64,000 bases of DNA, taken from Bugula neritina. Lineage: Eukaryota > Bryozoa > Gymnolaemata > Cheilostomatida > Bugulidae. Below are positions 1 to 12,033 of this stretch, piece after piece; within the stretch, counting starts at the first letter, position 1; every line of letters begins with the position of its first letter. The stretch lies in the NCBI GenBank assembly GCA_964035545.1, contig OZ037767.1, positions 17,200,781 to 17,264,780 of the forward strand, given 5' to 3'. The translations under genes and the position numbers were made by a program. The notes under the pieces were generated by a model. The model was not told the DNA's origin. It ran no database searches and saw only the letters and a list, made by a program, of their open reading frames with translations.

Positions 1-15
1 CATTTTATTGTTTAG

Positions 16-2700
16 TTTGAGTACGCGGAAAGTACTGTCCTCAATGGGAACAGTGAACTAGGGCTAAAGTTTATTATTCACGCTCCATATGAGGTTCCAG
101 TCATCAATTCCATGGGGTATGCCGTTGGCCCAGGACAGAAAGCTTTTGTCGGCTTTGATAAAACTATTGTAAGTTGTTTAACCTCTGTGTGCACAATCAC
201 ACTGCATAATTTTATTACCTCGGACTCCATATTGAAATATTATTGAGCAGCTCTGCTCAAATCTCCATAAGTTTCTATGGTATCGTGCTTCTTCAGACTT
301 TTTACAATAGTAGTAATATAAAAGTACTAGAATTTTCTAATTGCTGTAAAACTGCTACGGATGTTGCACTCATTGTTATAGCTCAACAACTTAGAAGAAC
401 CGTGGGGGCGCTGTAAAAATAAGAGACTTAAATATTTTGAGAAATACACAGAGAGTAGCTGCGCATTGGAATGTAAGCTAGATAGAGTTGTGTCCTCCTG
501 CCTCTGCAAGCCCTATTACTATCCCGGGGATTTTGACATTTGTACTTTTGACCAGCTGTATCAGTGTGCCTATCACGAGATTGGTAAAATTCTTGTCAAC
601 GTGCCGTTGAATCGTTGTGTCTATTATTTATCTCCCCCCCTTGTGAACTCTATAGGCACCCCCAATCCTTAATATGTTGATTTTATCCCTGATTGATAGC
701 TTATAAAATTATTACCTTTTTGTTTTCCTGTAAACACAAAACTCAAAGTAGAATCGTGCAGCAATAACGGTTAGGATTTCTCAGTCTACAGGGACGCTGT
801 GGTCTGCTCCCTCAACCAAGAGTAGATTGCCTGAGTTCTCATGTTTGATGTTGTCACCAGGTGTCGAACTTAGAGAAGCCGTGGGGGAAGTGCAATGAGA
901 GCAGACAGCTGATATACAACCTGAACTACACGTTAGAGGGATGTGCTGTTGAATGCCGTCTCGAGAAAGTAGTAGCAGCCTGCGGCTGTAAACCGTACTA
1001 CTATCCCGGAGACTTTGATATCTGTTCGCTAGATCAGCTAGAAAAGTGTGCATTCATTGAAATTGGTAAAGTGTTCTTTATTGTCTCTGCTCAAGGCACA
1101 TTATGAAACTTTGAACAGTAGTATTCAATTAATGAAAAAAGTGTTATTGAAACATTTGGCACTATATTAGTACCAGTTATAATAGAAACAATCTTTTAAA
1201 TAAAACAAATTAGTAAGTTTGGGTAGACACAAACAGTAACAATAATAATGAATGGTGATACTTCATAACCAATTAACATTTCGCGGATATTTATTTGTGG
1301 ATCTTCAGACCAGCAGACATACAACTCAGGCTAAATTGAGATTTAGCAAACCAAGTTGTTATTTATTTTATGTGTGAAAAAAAATTAAGATCCTCAACCT
1401 GATTCTATTTGTTAATACTGATGATTCCAACCCTCAGATTCTTCCACGAGTTACATTAAATGTTTATTTGTATCCTTCTTTCAGTTTATTTGCAGGCGTG
1501 ATGATTTTTTTTATTTTGACAGTTGTAAAAAGTAAATGGATTTTTAAAACCTTGTGAAAACTGCATTTGACTATTTTGCAGATGTGATACTATTGATCCA
1601 AAAACATAATTTTTGAGTCAAGACTCATTATTGTGCAGCAACATTCCGTTGCTGTTTGATACAATATTCTTTTGTGTTATAGCAAAGGTCAACGCTGACT
1701 TCAGTGAGCTGTGTGACTGTCCTATAGCGTGTATGTCTGAGGATTATGACGTGAAGCTGTCCTACACGACATTTCCGAACAGACCTTACGGCTTCCAGCT
1801 GGGGGAGGACCTCAACATAACTCTACCGAGATTTACTCCCGGCACAGTTGCATATGAGAACACCTATCAGTACATCAAGTATGGTTTACTTTCTTCAACA
1901 GACAGTCTCTTGCTAAAGCCCTGCTTTTATTATTAGAGTTTATTGCTCTTGAAATCTTTAATCTTAGAAGAGCTATGTTTGTTATACCAGCTGTGTTTAT
2001 TGGCAACAGTGCTTGTATATTTGAGATGTGCTGAAATTGTTACAGAGGGAATGTTATAAACCTGGACATGTATTTTGAGAAAATGTTGGAGACTGAAATG
2101 AAGCAGAATAAAGCAATGGACATCACGGCTCTACTTGGTAAGTGTTTCTGTCTGCTGTAGGTAAGTCTCTAGTATAGGTTATAGACTATCCTGTATTTTG
2201 CTGTAGCCTATGTTGGTTCCCTTATATATAATCTTCATGCTGGTTGAATTCATGCAAAAAGGATTAGTTTTTCTCGCATTACAAAGGCGTCAGGTGGCAG
2301 AAAACGTAGTTCCCTAATGATTGAATTGAACAGAACCATTGAATTAGTTGCAACAGCTGTATGTGTGCTGCAAGCACACGGCTTGATTAAGGTTAGCATA
2401 CTGTATTGATAGAGTTTTATCTATTGTGCAGGTAGTGTTGGCGGACAGCTTGGGCTATTCATAGGGTGCTCCTTCCTCACAGCCTTTGAGTTCCTTGAGT
2501 GTATAGTGATGAGTACTCTGTACCACTGCAAGAGGAGACGACTAGCAAAGGCTCGTAAAAAGAAGAGAGAACAAGCCGCAGCTCACCAACTCGAGTACGG
2601 CCTTTACACTCCCAGATACAGCTCTGAGTTGAACAAAAACAATAGTAACAACAATGGCGGATTGTCTGCGGCCATTTCACAGCAACCTTTAGTGTGGTGA
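16..2700 (+). CDS. DEG/ENaC (ASIC-like) cation channel, 3' part of gene
   Basis: Member of the degenerin/epithelial sodium channel family: trimeric, amiloride-type cation channels of the plasma membrane with two transmembrane segments and a large cysteine-rich ectodomain. Exons read: 16-168, then either 382-583 or 861-1065, then 1683-1878, 2046-2137 and 2432-2700 (TGA). All junctions are GT..AG with matching phases, giving 303 or 304 residues of the C-terminal part. Visible landmarks are the palm segment GLKFIIHAPYEVP, the finger/thumb segment with PYYYPGDFDIC, the family signature CDCPIACMSEDYDVKLSYTTFP, and the pre-TM2/TM2 segment GGQLGLFIGCSFLTAFEFLE, where GCS occupies the G-x-S selectivity-filter position. 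A basic cytoplasmic tail (KRRRLAKARKKKR) follows, with an Asn-rich end. AATAAA at 3143-3148 is a likely poly(A) signal. TM1 and the start codon lie left of the window. Family assignment is secure; orthology to a named subunit is not. Confidence 0.93.
382..583 (+). CDS. DEG/ENaC alternative exon, version A
   Basis: This 202-nt exon follows ...ttatag and is followed by gtaaaa. It starts LNNLEEPWGRC and ends YQCAYHEI. It encodes the cysteine-rich piece of the channel ectodomain and is clearly homologous, residue by residue, to the exon at 861-1065. It starts in phase 0 and ends with one extra base, so it can replace the second version. It cannot be joined to it, because joining both would shift the frame. 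Confidence 0.8.
861..1065 (+). CDS. DEG/ENaC alternative exon, version B
   Basis: This 205-nt exon follows ...caccag and is followed by gtaaag. It starts VSNLEKPWGKC and ends EKCAFIEI. It shares the cysteine spacing and the CKPYYYPGDFDIC block with version A, with one extra residue between the second and third cysteines. Same entry and exit phase as version A; it joins in frame to the exon at 1683. Confidence 0.88.
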
Positions 2701-5700
2701 AAGCAATAAGTTGCTTGTAGAAATCAGTGTTTGATGATATTTGATGTATAGCTAGCACATGGAGCTACTACAAGAATTTAGGCAATATATTTTTATATTG
2801 ATATCTGTTTTGACTGTTATGAGATTGAACTATTTACTTATTTCTATGTAACCTGTTCGCACAAAGTTATTTTAGACAAAAAACTGTTGTAAAAGTAAGC
2901 AGTTTTTGCAGCAAAAATATTTAATTTTATTATTTGTCAGCCAACGAAACTTTTTGTAGCTGGTGTACTATTCAGTAAACCAGGCATTGATAAACTCAAG
3001 CTAATTGGGCACTTTTATACATCTTCTCAACTGATTGGCTGAGTAATCAATCAATCAAGGAATGAATTCAGTTTACTCAAAAGTTTAACTAGTATTTTAT
3101 GAACAAACATCTGCTCCATTAGTGGAATACATTTTCGTACTAAATAAAAGACTTGACTCAACATGTTTCTACTCTTTGTGCAAATGTGAAGCACATATAA
3201 ATTTTAATATTATTGTTCCATTTTCAACATTGTCAGATTATTCTATATTGTAAACTGCATGTTAGTAAATTTTGTCAACTTTAAAATATAATGTATGCTA
3301 CTAGATAATCACAACATTGCCTATTTATTCATCTGCTCACTAAAGAAAATACTAATAATTCAGCCAATTTGGTGTTCAAGAGATTTACGGTGATTTTTAA
3401 GCTGACTAAAATATGTTAATTTTATTACTGAATAAAGAGTGAAAGAAATAACGAAGATCATTTTTTTCAATATATTGAATTGAAAATTTGTGATCCTCCA
3501 AGTAATTATATGTCAGAAATCATTTTCATGAAAATATTTATTTTAAAAAGAAATAACACAAAGCAACATAAAAATATATCACCAATATTGTTAGTTTATC
3601 AGGAATATAAAACCTACAATTTATTATAAAAAGCAGAAAAGAAAAAATCAAATTCAGAATTAGCTCAATTGACTGAAGCCTTTCCAAAAACTTGTAGCTG
3701 AAAAAAGAAATTAACATAAAAAGAACGAACAAAATAACAAGAAAGAGAATTGAGCATTTTATAAATTGTGACTTTCTTTGGAAAATTGAGCAAATTATTT
3801 GAGCAAGAAAATTATATCAAACATTGCAGATTATTATTGTAAATTATAAAGAAGTTATACCAACATGTAGGTGCAAATAGATTGAGCAGGCTAACAAAAT
3901 CTCTTTGTTTTAAACTAGAGGGCAAGTCTTGAATCAACTACAAAGAAAATACATGCAATTAGCTGAATTAAAAAAGCAATCTAAAATGAAAAATTAAGCA
4001 ATAGCAGATTATAAAACCAGACATTAAAAATGAAATACTAATAAAGTTTGTCTATATTTGATGATAGTAAGAATTGGCTATAAATATGAATAAATTAACC
4101 AGATCTTGGGATAGCATCTTATTCTTGATTTCTTACGAAAAATGATAAACTTTCATGAACTATTTTATATCTGCTGTTACAGAGCAGTCGTGGTCTAGGA
4201 GTGAGAGCGTTTGCTTTGTGAACAAGAAGTCGTGGGTTCGAACCTTGACAAAGGCCATTGGTCATGTTAAGAAGAGGATCCAGTCATAATTGCCCCTGTG
4301 CCTCATTTAAATAAGTCTTTAGCCCGCTTTAACAAAAACCCTTTCCATCAGGGGTTTCTCACAGCGATACCGACTATAAACTTGGGTGAGTGCGTGAGTT
4401 TATTTTATATCTGCTGTTCTTACATGACTACTGTTGGAGGCAATCATCAATATTAAAAAAGTGAATTAAATGATTGGAATAACTTACAAGTGTGACTGAA
4501 ATGCTTCCTTTCTTTAAGCTTAGGGTTTACAGGTTTCCATTGACAACGACCTTCAACTGGAATCTCCTCAGCCTGCCCAGTTTGTGTGCTGCACTGAAGA
4601 TGAGAGTCAAAGTGCTTTCGTTGTGCCCTGCAGAAATCCTCTTTTTTCATCCGCTCAACAGCGCACCAAGTTTCTCTAGCCTCACCTAATAATTACAGTT
4701 GACAACTTACTGAAATCATGATACTTATCAAAGACAGATTTAGCAACGTATCCGAACTTGAAAAATGATATGTAAAACATCTCTGACAATTGATATTATT
4801 CTTTGCATAAAAACATTCAAGACTTAAACTCCAACTCCAAGTCATGCTGTCTCTAAATGTGCGGCACCGTCAGTTAATACGGACAATACTACAGAGATCT
4901 AGATCGACCAATCAGGGTCGATAACTCACTTATAAGCCATGCCTTCCGGCACCCACAGTCAGTCTCAGACAGTACTAGTAGCTACTAGGTTATTCATATG
5001 TAATTGCTTCGACTATTGCTATCTTTATCGTTTTATACTTATGCTTACTTTTAATTGTGTATAATTGCTTCAATACAGTTATGAGTTATCTTGTTAGACA
5101 CTCAACTAGTTTGGTTATTCACATAACCTCACAATGGACATGTAGTGATTACCAGCACGCAATAACACCCAAACTAGTAGTACGGAAAACTACAACAATA
5201 TCACTATCAGTTTCAGTACCACTTATTTAGAATTTAGTATTATCAATATCACAATCATACTCATAATGGTTACCCGATAACTATAATGATAATCACTCGT
5301 AAGTCATAATTATTATGATTACCAAATTATGATAACCATAATCAATAAACTATCATAAAGTGATACTGATAATCAGTCTGATTTATCAGTATGATAATGA
5401 GACCATAATTATAATATTAAATTTAATCATAATGAACTTGAAGAACTTGTCATTGAATTTGATAAATACTCATTCAATTGTTAAACTAGAAAAAGTTCAA
5501 ATATAACATCACGTAAATATTTTCTTACCTAAGCTTTTAGCACTAGACATGATAAACTTTAACAGAGCAAACTTGACTAAGAATGTGACAAAAGGAAAAC
5601 AATTTCAATTTGAAACAATGCAATGCACCGATTGCACCTACAACTACATATGGTATATGATGACGGGTTACGATAGTAACATAATAATGTTCCTGCGCGT

Positions 5701-7258
5701 AGTATTATACATGAGAAGGTAATTTTTTACATTCCAAGACATGTTATTTAAATTTTTGTAAATAAATTAAAAATTTTATTGAGAAAATATATTTAAATAA
5801 ATCTTGAAGACACAAAGAAAACCTTCCATAAACTCTAATAGTATATTCTACAAGTTTTTACGCTCACAACGGCTCCACCTAAGTTTATTCTACCTCACCT
5901 TTGAGCTCTCATTTACAACCTCAGATAAGTATAGCAAATTACTCTATCTTAGATAAGAGGTAATACACCATTCCCATTCAGGGAGAATCTGATATATTTA
6001 TATTAATATTATAATTATAATTATATTTAACTCTGAGTTTGTTCCCATTCTGGGTTTGTATTTGTCATAACTTCAATTGATGTTTTATCTTTGACATATA
6101 GTTGTTTTCCGGTTTTATTTTTTTCGTTCATCTCTGGCCATGGTGAATTACTAAGTCTAACTTTAACTTACTCTTACTTATTCAGTTAAACTTAATGTTT
6201 ATACACCAAATTTAATTTTACAGTTTAGGTTTAGGGTATTGAATAAACCCTATCATTTATCAGCCATCAATATCACTATCATAGTGACTATCAGTACCAT
6301 TATGATTATGATTATGATTATCATTCTGGTACTACTACTAAGACTTAGAGTTAGTAGTTTGTAGTTGTACCATAATCATAATGATAAGCATAAGCATAAC
6401 CATAACGGTACTATGCACTTGCAGCATGAGTATCACTATCAGTATGCTAAAAGTAAAAGTGAATAAGTTATACTAATAGTAATTGTTTTTTTTAAATTTG
6501 AAATCATATATTTTAAATTATACATATGTTTATAATATAGACTCACAATTAATGATGGCTGTTTAGTTTTATTATATCAATTTTATTTGATTAATTCTAA
6601 TGAGTAATGAGTATATTTTAGTTGTATAATAATAAGTAATTATAAGGAAATCATTATGATTAATCAATATTAATATTATAATTTAAAAATAATTTGATTA
6701 TTCAGCTGTATTTGTTGCTATTTTATTAGTTTAGAGCGAAAAATCATGTACATTAGCAGCAAATTGTGAAAAAATAGCTAATAACTAGACATATCGAGTG
6801 TGTACTAAATTAAGTAAAATGACTCAAAAGTCTTTTTTAGTTAGCAAACTAATGTTGCTGTTTGCATAAAATACACCCGACTTCATAGCTTTTACTATTC
6901 AAATCAAAATTTTTTTGTATTGTAGCATTTCATGATTTTATTTGTTCATAAGCCCTACTAATCAACATATCATATATTATAAAACATTTACTCGTTAAGT
7001 TTTATCTTGAAAGTTCGTTCAGGTTTTATCATGTGGATTAGTATTAATATTTTTAAGATTGTGGCTATATTTTTCTGTAAACAGATTATTTATTTTTTGA
7101 CTTGTTTGTAAGAATGGAATTCGATAATAATGTTGAGTTGAAGGTTAATTAGTGGACATTTTTCCTGCTTTGTCTATTATATCAAGAAAAGCCAATCATG
7201 TGTTTTCCCTTTGTTTCAGACGGGCAAGTAGTGTCTGGTGACTGAATTGTAACTAAAC
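2701..7258. other. Intergenic, AT-rich, no gene seen
   Basis: No convincing exon is visible. The stretch holds the 3' UTR of the channel gene (to about 3150), a SINE at 4179-4400, a CCAAT/TATA-bearing module near 4848-5133 that resembles a solo LTR or orphan promoter, and long degenerate runs built from TATGATTAT/CATAATGATA-like words (about 5140-5420 and 6270-6470). Confidence 0.6.
4179..4400 (+). mobile_element. tRNA-Thr-derived SINE, copy 1, with target-site duplication
   Basis: The 5' part reads as a tRNA (GTGGTCTAGGAGTGAGAGCG... GGGTTCGAACC, i.e. pol III A- and B-box-like). Its anticodon loop TTTGTGA carries TGT (Thr). A shared non-tRNA body follows (CCAGTCATAATTGCCCCTGTG, TTAGCCCGCTTTAACAAAAA, ACTATAAACTTGGGTGAG). 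The element is flanked by perfect 18-bp direct repeats TATTTTATATCTGCTGTT at 4161-4178 and 4401-4418, the hallmark of LINE-mediated insertion. Four more copies of the family lie in this window. Confidence 0.9.
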
Positions 7259-10200
7259 ATGGCGTCCATGTTTAGCGGACCGCTGACTCTTACAGATCTA
7301 GATGACTTCATAGCTCCCTCTCAGGAATGCATTAAACCTGTAAAGGTAGACAGAGTGCCTGGCGCATTCAAGAAATCTGGAGTTATTAAAATCGGTAAGA
7401 TTTTGTCAGTTTATTCAGCAGCATATGACTCATACACACAGCGTGTCAGCTTGTAAGTGTGACTACTTCCTGTAGATGATGACGGCGCTTACTCGGCTCT
7501 CAATGATGTCGGAGAAAGTTACAAACTGGAGAAAGTGTCTATAACTCTCAACGACTGTCTGGCCTGTAGTGGCTGCATCACGTCAGCGGAGTCTGTCCTC
7601 ATCACCCAGCAAAGTCAGCATGAAGTACGTCTAGTGTATACTACAGTAATAGTATGTTCTGTCTAGTGTATACTACAGTAATAGTATGTTCTGTGTAGTG
7701 TATACTACAGTAATAGTATGTTCTGTCTAGTGTATACTACAGTAATAGTGTGTTCTGTCTAGTGTATACTACAATGGCAAAAGAGAAAGGTGTGGGAGGC
7801 GTGGCTAGTAGCCTATGTAGGTGTGGCTAGTTGTCAATAAGAAGTTATACCAACACTGACTTTGTTGTAAGCTGATATACATTTACTTTGTCTGGAAGGT
7901 GAACAGAGCGTTATCAGAGAACAAGACTTGTGACATAGAGAATAGAAAGTTGATGGTGATCAGCATATCTCCACAATCTAGAGCCTCTCTTGCAGCTAAA
8001 TATAGCCTGAGTGTAGAAGAGACTGCGGGGCGGTTCACCACTTACCTTCACAGTATCGGTATGTATCTTAGGTTTGTAGCTACGAGTATGTGTGATGATA
8101 CTGGCAGTAGAATCACAGCTAAGGGAAGTTTTCTCTAAAACCTGCATACATTGACCCCTAAGGCTAATTATTTAGGGTTTGACTTGGTCCTAGACACCAC
8201 TGTCAGTAGAGAACTTAGTCTACTGGAGACGTGCAAGGAGTTTATAAGCAGGAAAGAGAAATATGACAAGGGAGATAAATCTTCACTTCCTATGCTCACC
8301 GGGATATGCCCAGGTGCGTTGCGACTGCATTCTATTTGCTAGAGATCGTGTTATTAGTGTCCGCGCTGTAGACATCATGTTGTGTCGACAGGCTGGGTGT
8401 GCTATGCTGAGAAGAGTCACGGGGAATACATCCTTCCTTATATCAGCAGCGTGAAGTCACCTCAGCAGATGATGGGCAGCATAGTGAAGGTACAGTAAGC
8501 TTTCTCTATACACAGTATTACTATGTCGTCTGCTATACACAGTATTACTATGTCGTCTGCTATACACAGTATTACTATGTCGTCTGCTATACACAGTATT
8601 ACTATGTCGTCTGCTCTACACAGTATTACTATGTCGTCTGCTATACACAGTATTACTATGTCGTCTGCTATACACAGTATTACTATGTAGTCTGCTATAC
8701 ACAGTATTACTATGTAGTCTGCTACACACAGTATTACTATGTCGTCTGCTCTACACAGTATTACTATGTCGTTTGCTATACACAGTATTACTATGTCGTC
8801 TGCTATACACAGTATTACTATGTCGTCTGCTATACACAGTATTACTATGTCGTCTGCTATACACAGTATTACTATGTCGTCTGCTATACACAGTATTACT
8901 ATGTCGTCTGCTATACACAGTATTACTATGTCGTCTGCTATACACAGTATTACTATGTCGTCTGCTATACACAGTATTACTATGTCGTCTGCTATACACA
9001 GTATTACTATGTTGTCTGCTATACACAGTATTACTATGTCGTCTGCTATACACAGTATTACTATGTCGTCTGCTATACACAGTATTACTATGTCGTCTGC
9101 TATACACAGTATTACTATGTCGTCTGCTATACACAGTATTACTATGTAGTCTGCTATACACAGTATTACTATGTCGTCTGCTATACACAGTATTACTATG
9201 TCGTCTGCTATACACAGTATTACTATGTCGTCTGTTATACACAGTATTACTATGTCGTCTGCTATACACAGTATTACTATGTCGTCTGCTACACACAGTA
9301 TTACTATGTAGTCTGCTATACACAGTATTACTATGTCGTCTGTTATACACAGTATTACTATGTCGTCTGCTATACACAGTATTACTATGTCGTCTGCTAT
9401 ACACAGTATTACTATGTAGTCTGCTATACACAGTATTACTATGTCGTCTGCTATACACAGTATTACTATGTAGTCTGCTATACACAGTATTACTATGTCG
9501 TCTGCTATACACAGTATTACTATGTCGTCTGCTATACACAGTATTACTATGTCGTCTGTTATACACAGTATTACTATGTCGTCTGCTATACACAGTATTA
9601 CTATGTCGTCTGCTACACACAGTATTACTATGTAGTCTGCTATACACAGTATTACTATGTCGTCTGTTATACACAGTATTACTATGTCGTCTGCTATACA
9701 CAGTATTACTATGTCATCTGCTATACACAGTATTACTATGTCGTCTGCTATACACAGTATTACTATGTCGTCTGTTATACACAGTATTACTATGTCGTCT
9801 GCTATACACAGTATTACTATGTCGTCTGCTATACACAGTATTACTATGTCGTCTGCTATACACAGTATTACTATGTCGTCTGCTATACACAGTATTACTA
9901 TGTCGTCTGCTCTACACAGTATTACTATGTCGTCTCTACACACAGTATTACTATGTAGTCTGCTATACACAGTATTACTATGTCGTCTGTTATACACAGT
10001 ATTACTATGTCGTCTGCTATACACAGTATTACTATGTCGTCTGCTATACACAGTATTACTATGTCGTCTGCTATACACAGTATTACTATGTCGTCTGTTA
10101 TACACAGTATTACTATGTCGTCTGCTATACACAGTATTACTATGTCGTCTGCTATACACAGTATTACTATGTCGTCTGCTATACACAGTATTACTATGTA

Positions 10201-11776
10201 GTCTGCTATACACAGTATTACTATGTTGTCTGCTATACACAGTATTACTATGTAGTCTGCTATACACAGTATTACTATGTCGTCTGCTATACACAGTATT
10301 ACTATGTCGTCTGCTATACACAGTATTACTATGTCGTCTGTTATACACAGTATTACTATGTCGTCTGCTATACACAGTATTACTATGCCGTCTGCTATAC
10401 ACAGTATTACTATGTCGTCTGCTATACACAGTATTACTATGTCGTCTCTACACACAGTATTACTATGTAGTCTGCTATACACAGTATTACTATGTAGTCT
10501 GCTATACACAGTATTACTATGTCGTCTGCTATACACAGTATTACTATGTAGTCTGCTATACACAGTATTACTATGTCGTCTGCTATACACAGTATTACCA
10601 TGTAGTCTGCTATACACAGTAGTACTATGTCGTCTGCTATACACAGTATTGCTGTGTCGTCTGTAATCGTCTCACTATTCTTTCCAGAACTTTCTAGCAT
10701 CTCAGAAGTCGCTCCTGCCGAGCCAGATTTACCACGTCACCCTGATGCCGTGCTACGACAAGAAGCTGGAGGCGAGCAGGCCGGACTTCCACAGCAAAGA
10801 GTTTGACTCTCAGGATGTGGACTGCGTCATTACCGCTAGTGAAGTGATAGAAATGATTGAGAGGGAAGGCAGACAACTCCCAGACTATGAGATGAGTCCT
10901 CTGGATAGAATATTTGATGAAGTTCCTACACACGTGTACTCTCATTCTGGGGGTGGCTCAGGTACGTCCCGTAATGCTGTCTTGTCTCTGTATTACCATC
11001 TTTGTATATCTGATATTGTAGAGTATAGTATATACTATATATTACAATAGTTGTGTATAGTATAATATAGTGTACAGTATAAAATAGTATACAGTATAGT
11101 ATACACAAGGAAGCAGCCGTGGTTTAGGGGTTAGAGCGTTGACTTAGTAAACGCAAAGTCATGGGTTTGAACCCCAGTAAAGGCCATTGACGATGTTAGG
11201 AAAAGCATCCAGTCATAATTGCTCCTGTGTCACTTCTAAATAAGTCCTTAGCCTTATTTAACAAACCTTTTTATCCAGGGTTTCTCATAGGGATAGGGAC
11301 TATAAACTTGTGTGAGTTTTTTATATAGTGTAGTATATAGTTCAGTATATAGTATAGCATATAGTATAGTATATAGTATATAGTATAGCATATAGTATAG
11401 TATATAGTATATAGTATAGCATATAGTATAGTATATAGTATAGTATATAGTATAGTATATGGTATCTGAATTACAGGAGGATATCTGGAACATGTATTTC
11501 TACACGCTGCCCGAACCCTCTACAACATCCAGTCTCCCGAGATAGAGTACACGGTGAAGAGGAACAAGGACCTACAGGAAGTCACGCTCACCCTCGCGGG
11601 AGAGAAGAAACTCAAGTTTGCTCTGGCTTACGGCTTCCGGAATATTCAGAATATCGTCCCGAAGATAAAGCAGAGGAGATGTCCGTATGACTTCGTGGAG
11701 GTGATGGCCTGTCCGTCAGGTCAGTTTCCTAACTAGTAGTACTAATAGTAGTATCACTCTGTAGTAGTAGTAGTAC

Positions 11777-11853
<77 letters not shown>

Positions 11854-11948
11854 CTAGTGGCAGTAGTAGTAGTAGTAATAGTAATAGTAGTGGTACTAGT
11901 GGCAGTAGTAGTAGTAGTAATAGTAGTAGTAATAGTGGTACTAGTGGC

Positions 11949-11979
<31 letters not shown>

Positions 11980-11999
11980 ATAGTAGTGGTACTAGTGGC

Positions 12000-12033
<34 letters not shown>

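Noticed and set aside
8512-10660. CRISPR-like array
   Set aside because: There are no unique spacers between units, the units are contiguous, and the context is a eukaryotic intron.
8462-10666. Open frames of up to 655 codons on both strands
   Set aside because: They lie wholly in a 27-bp tandem array whose unit has no stop in several frames, and the intron is spliced out between two solid CIAO3 exons.
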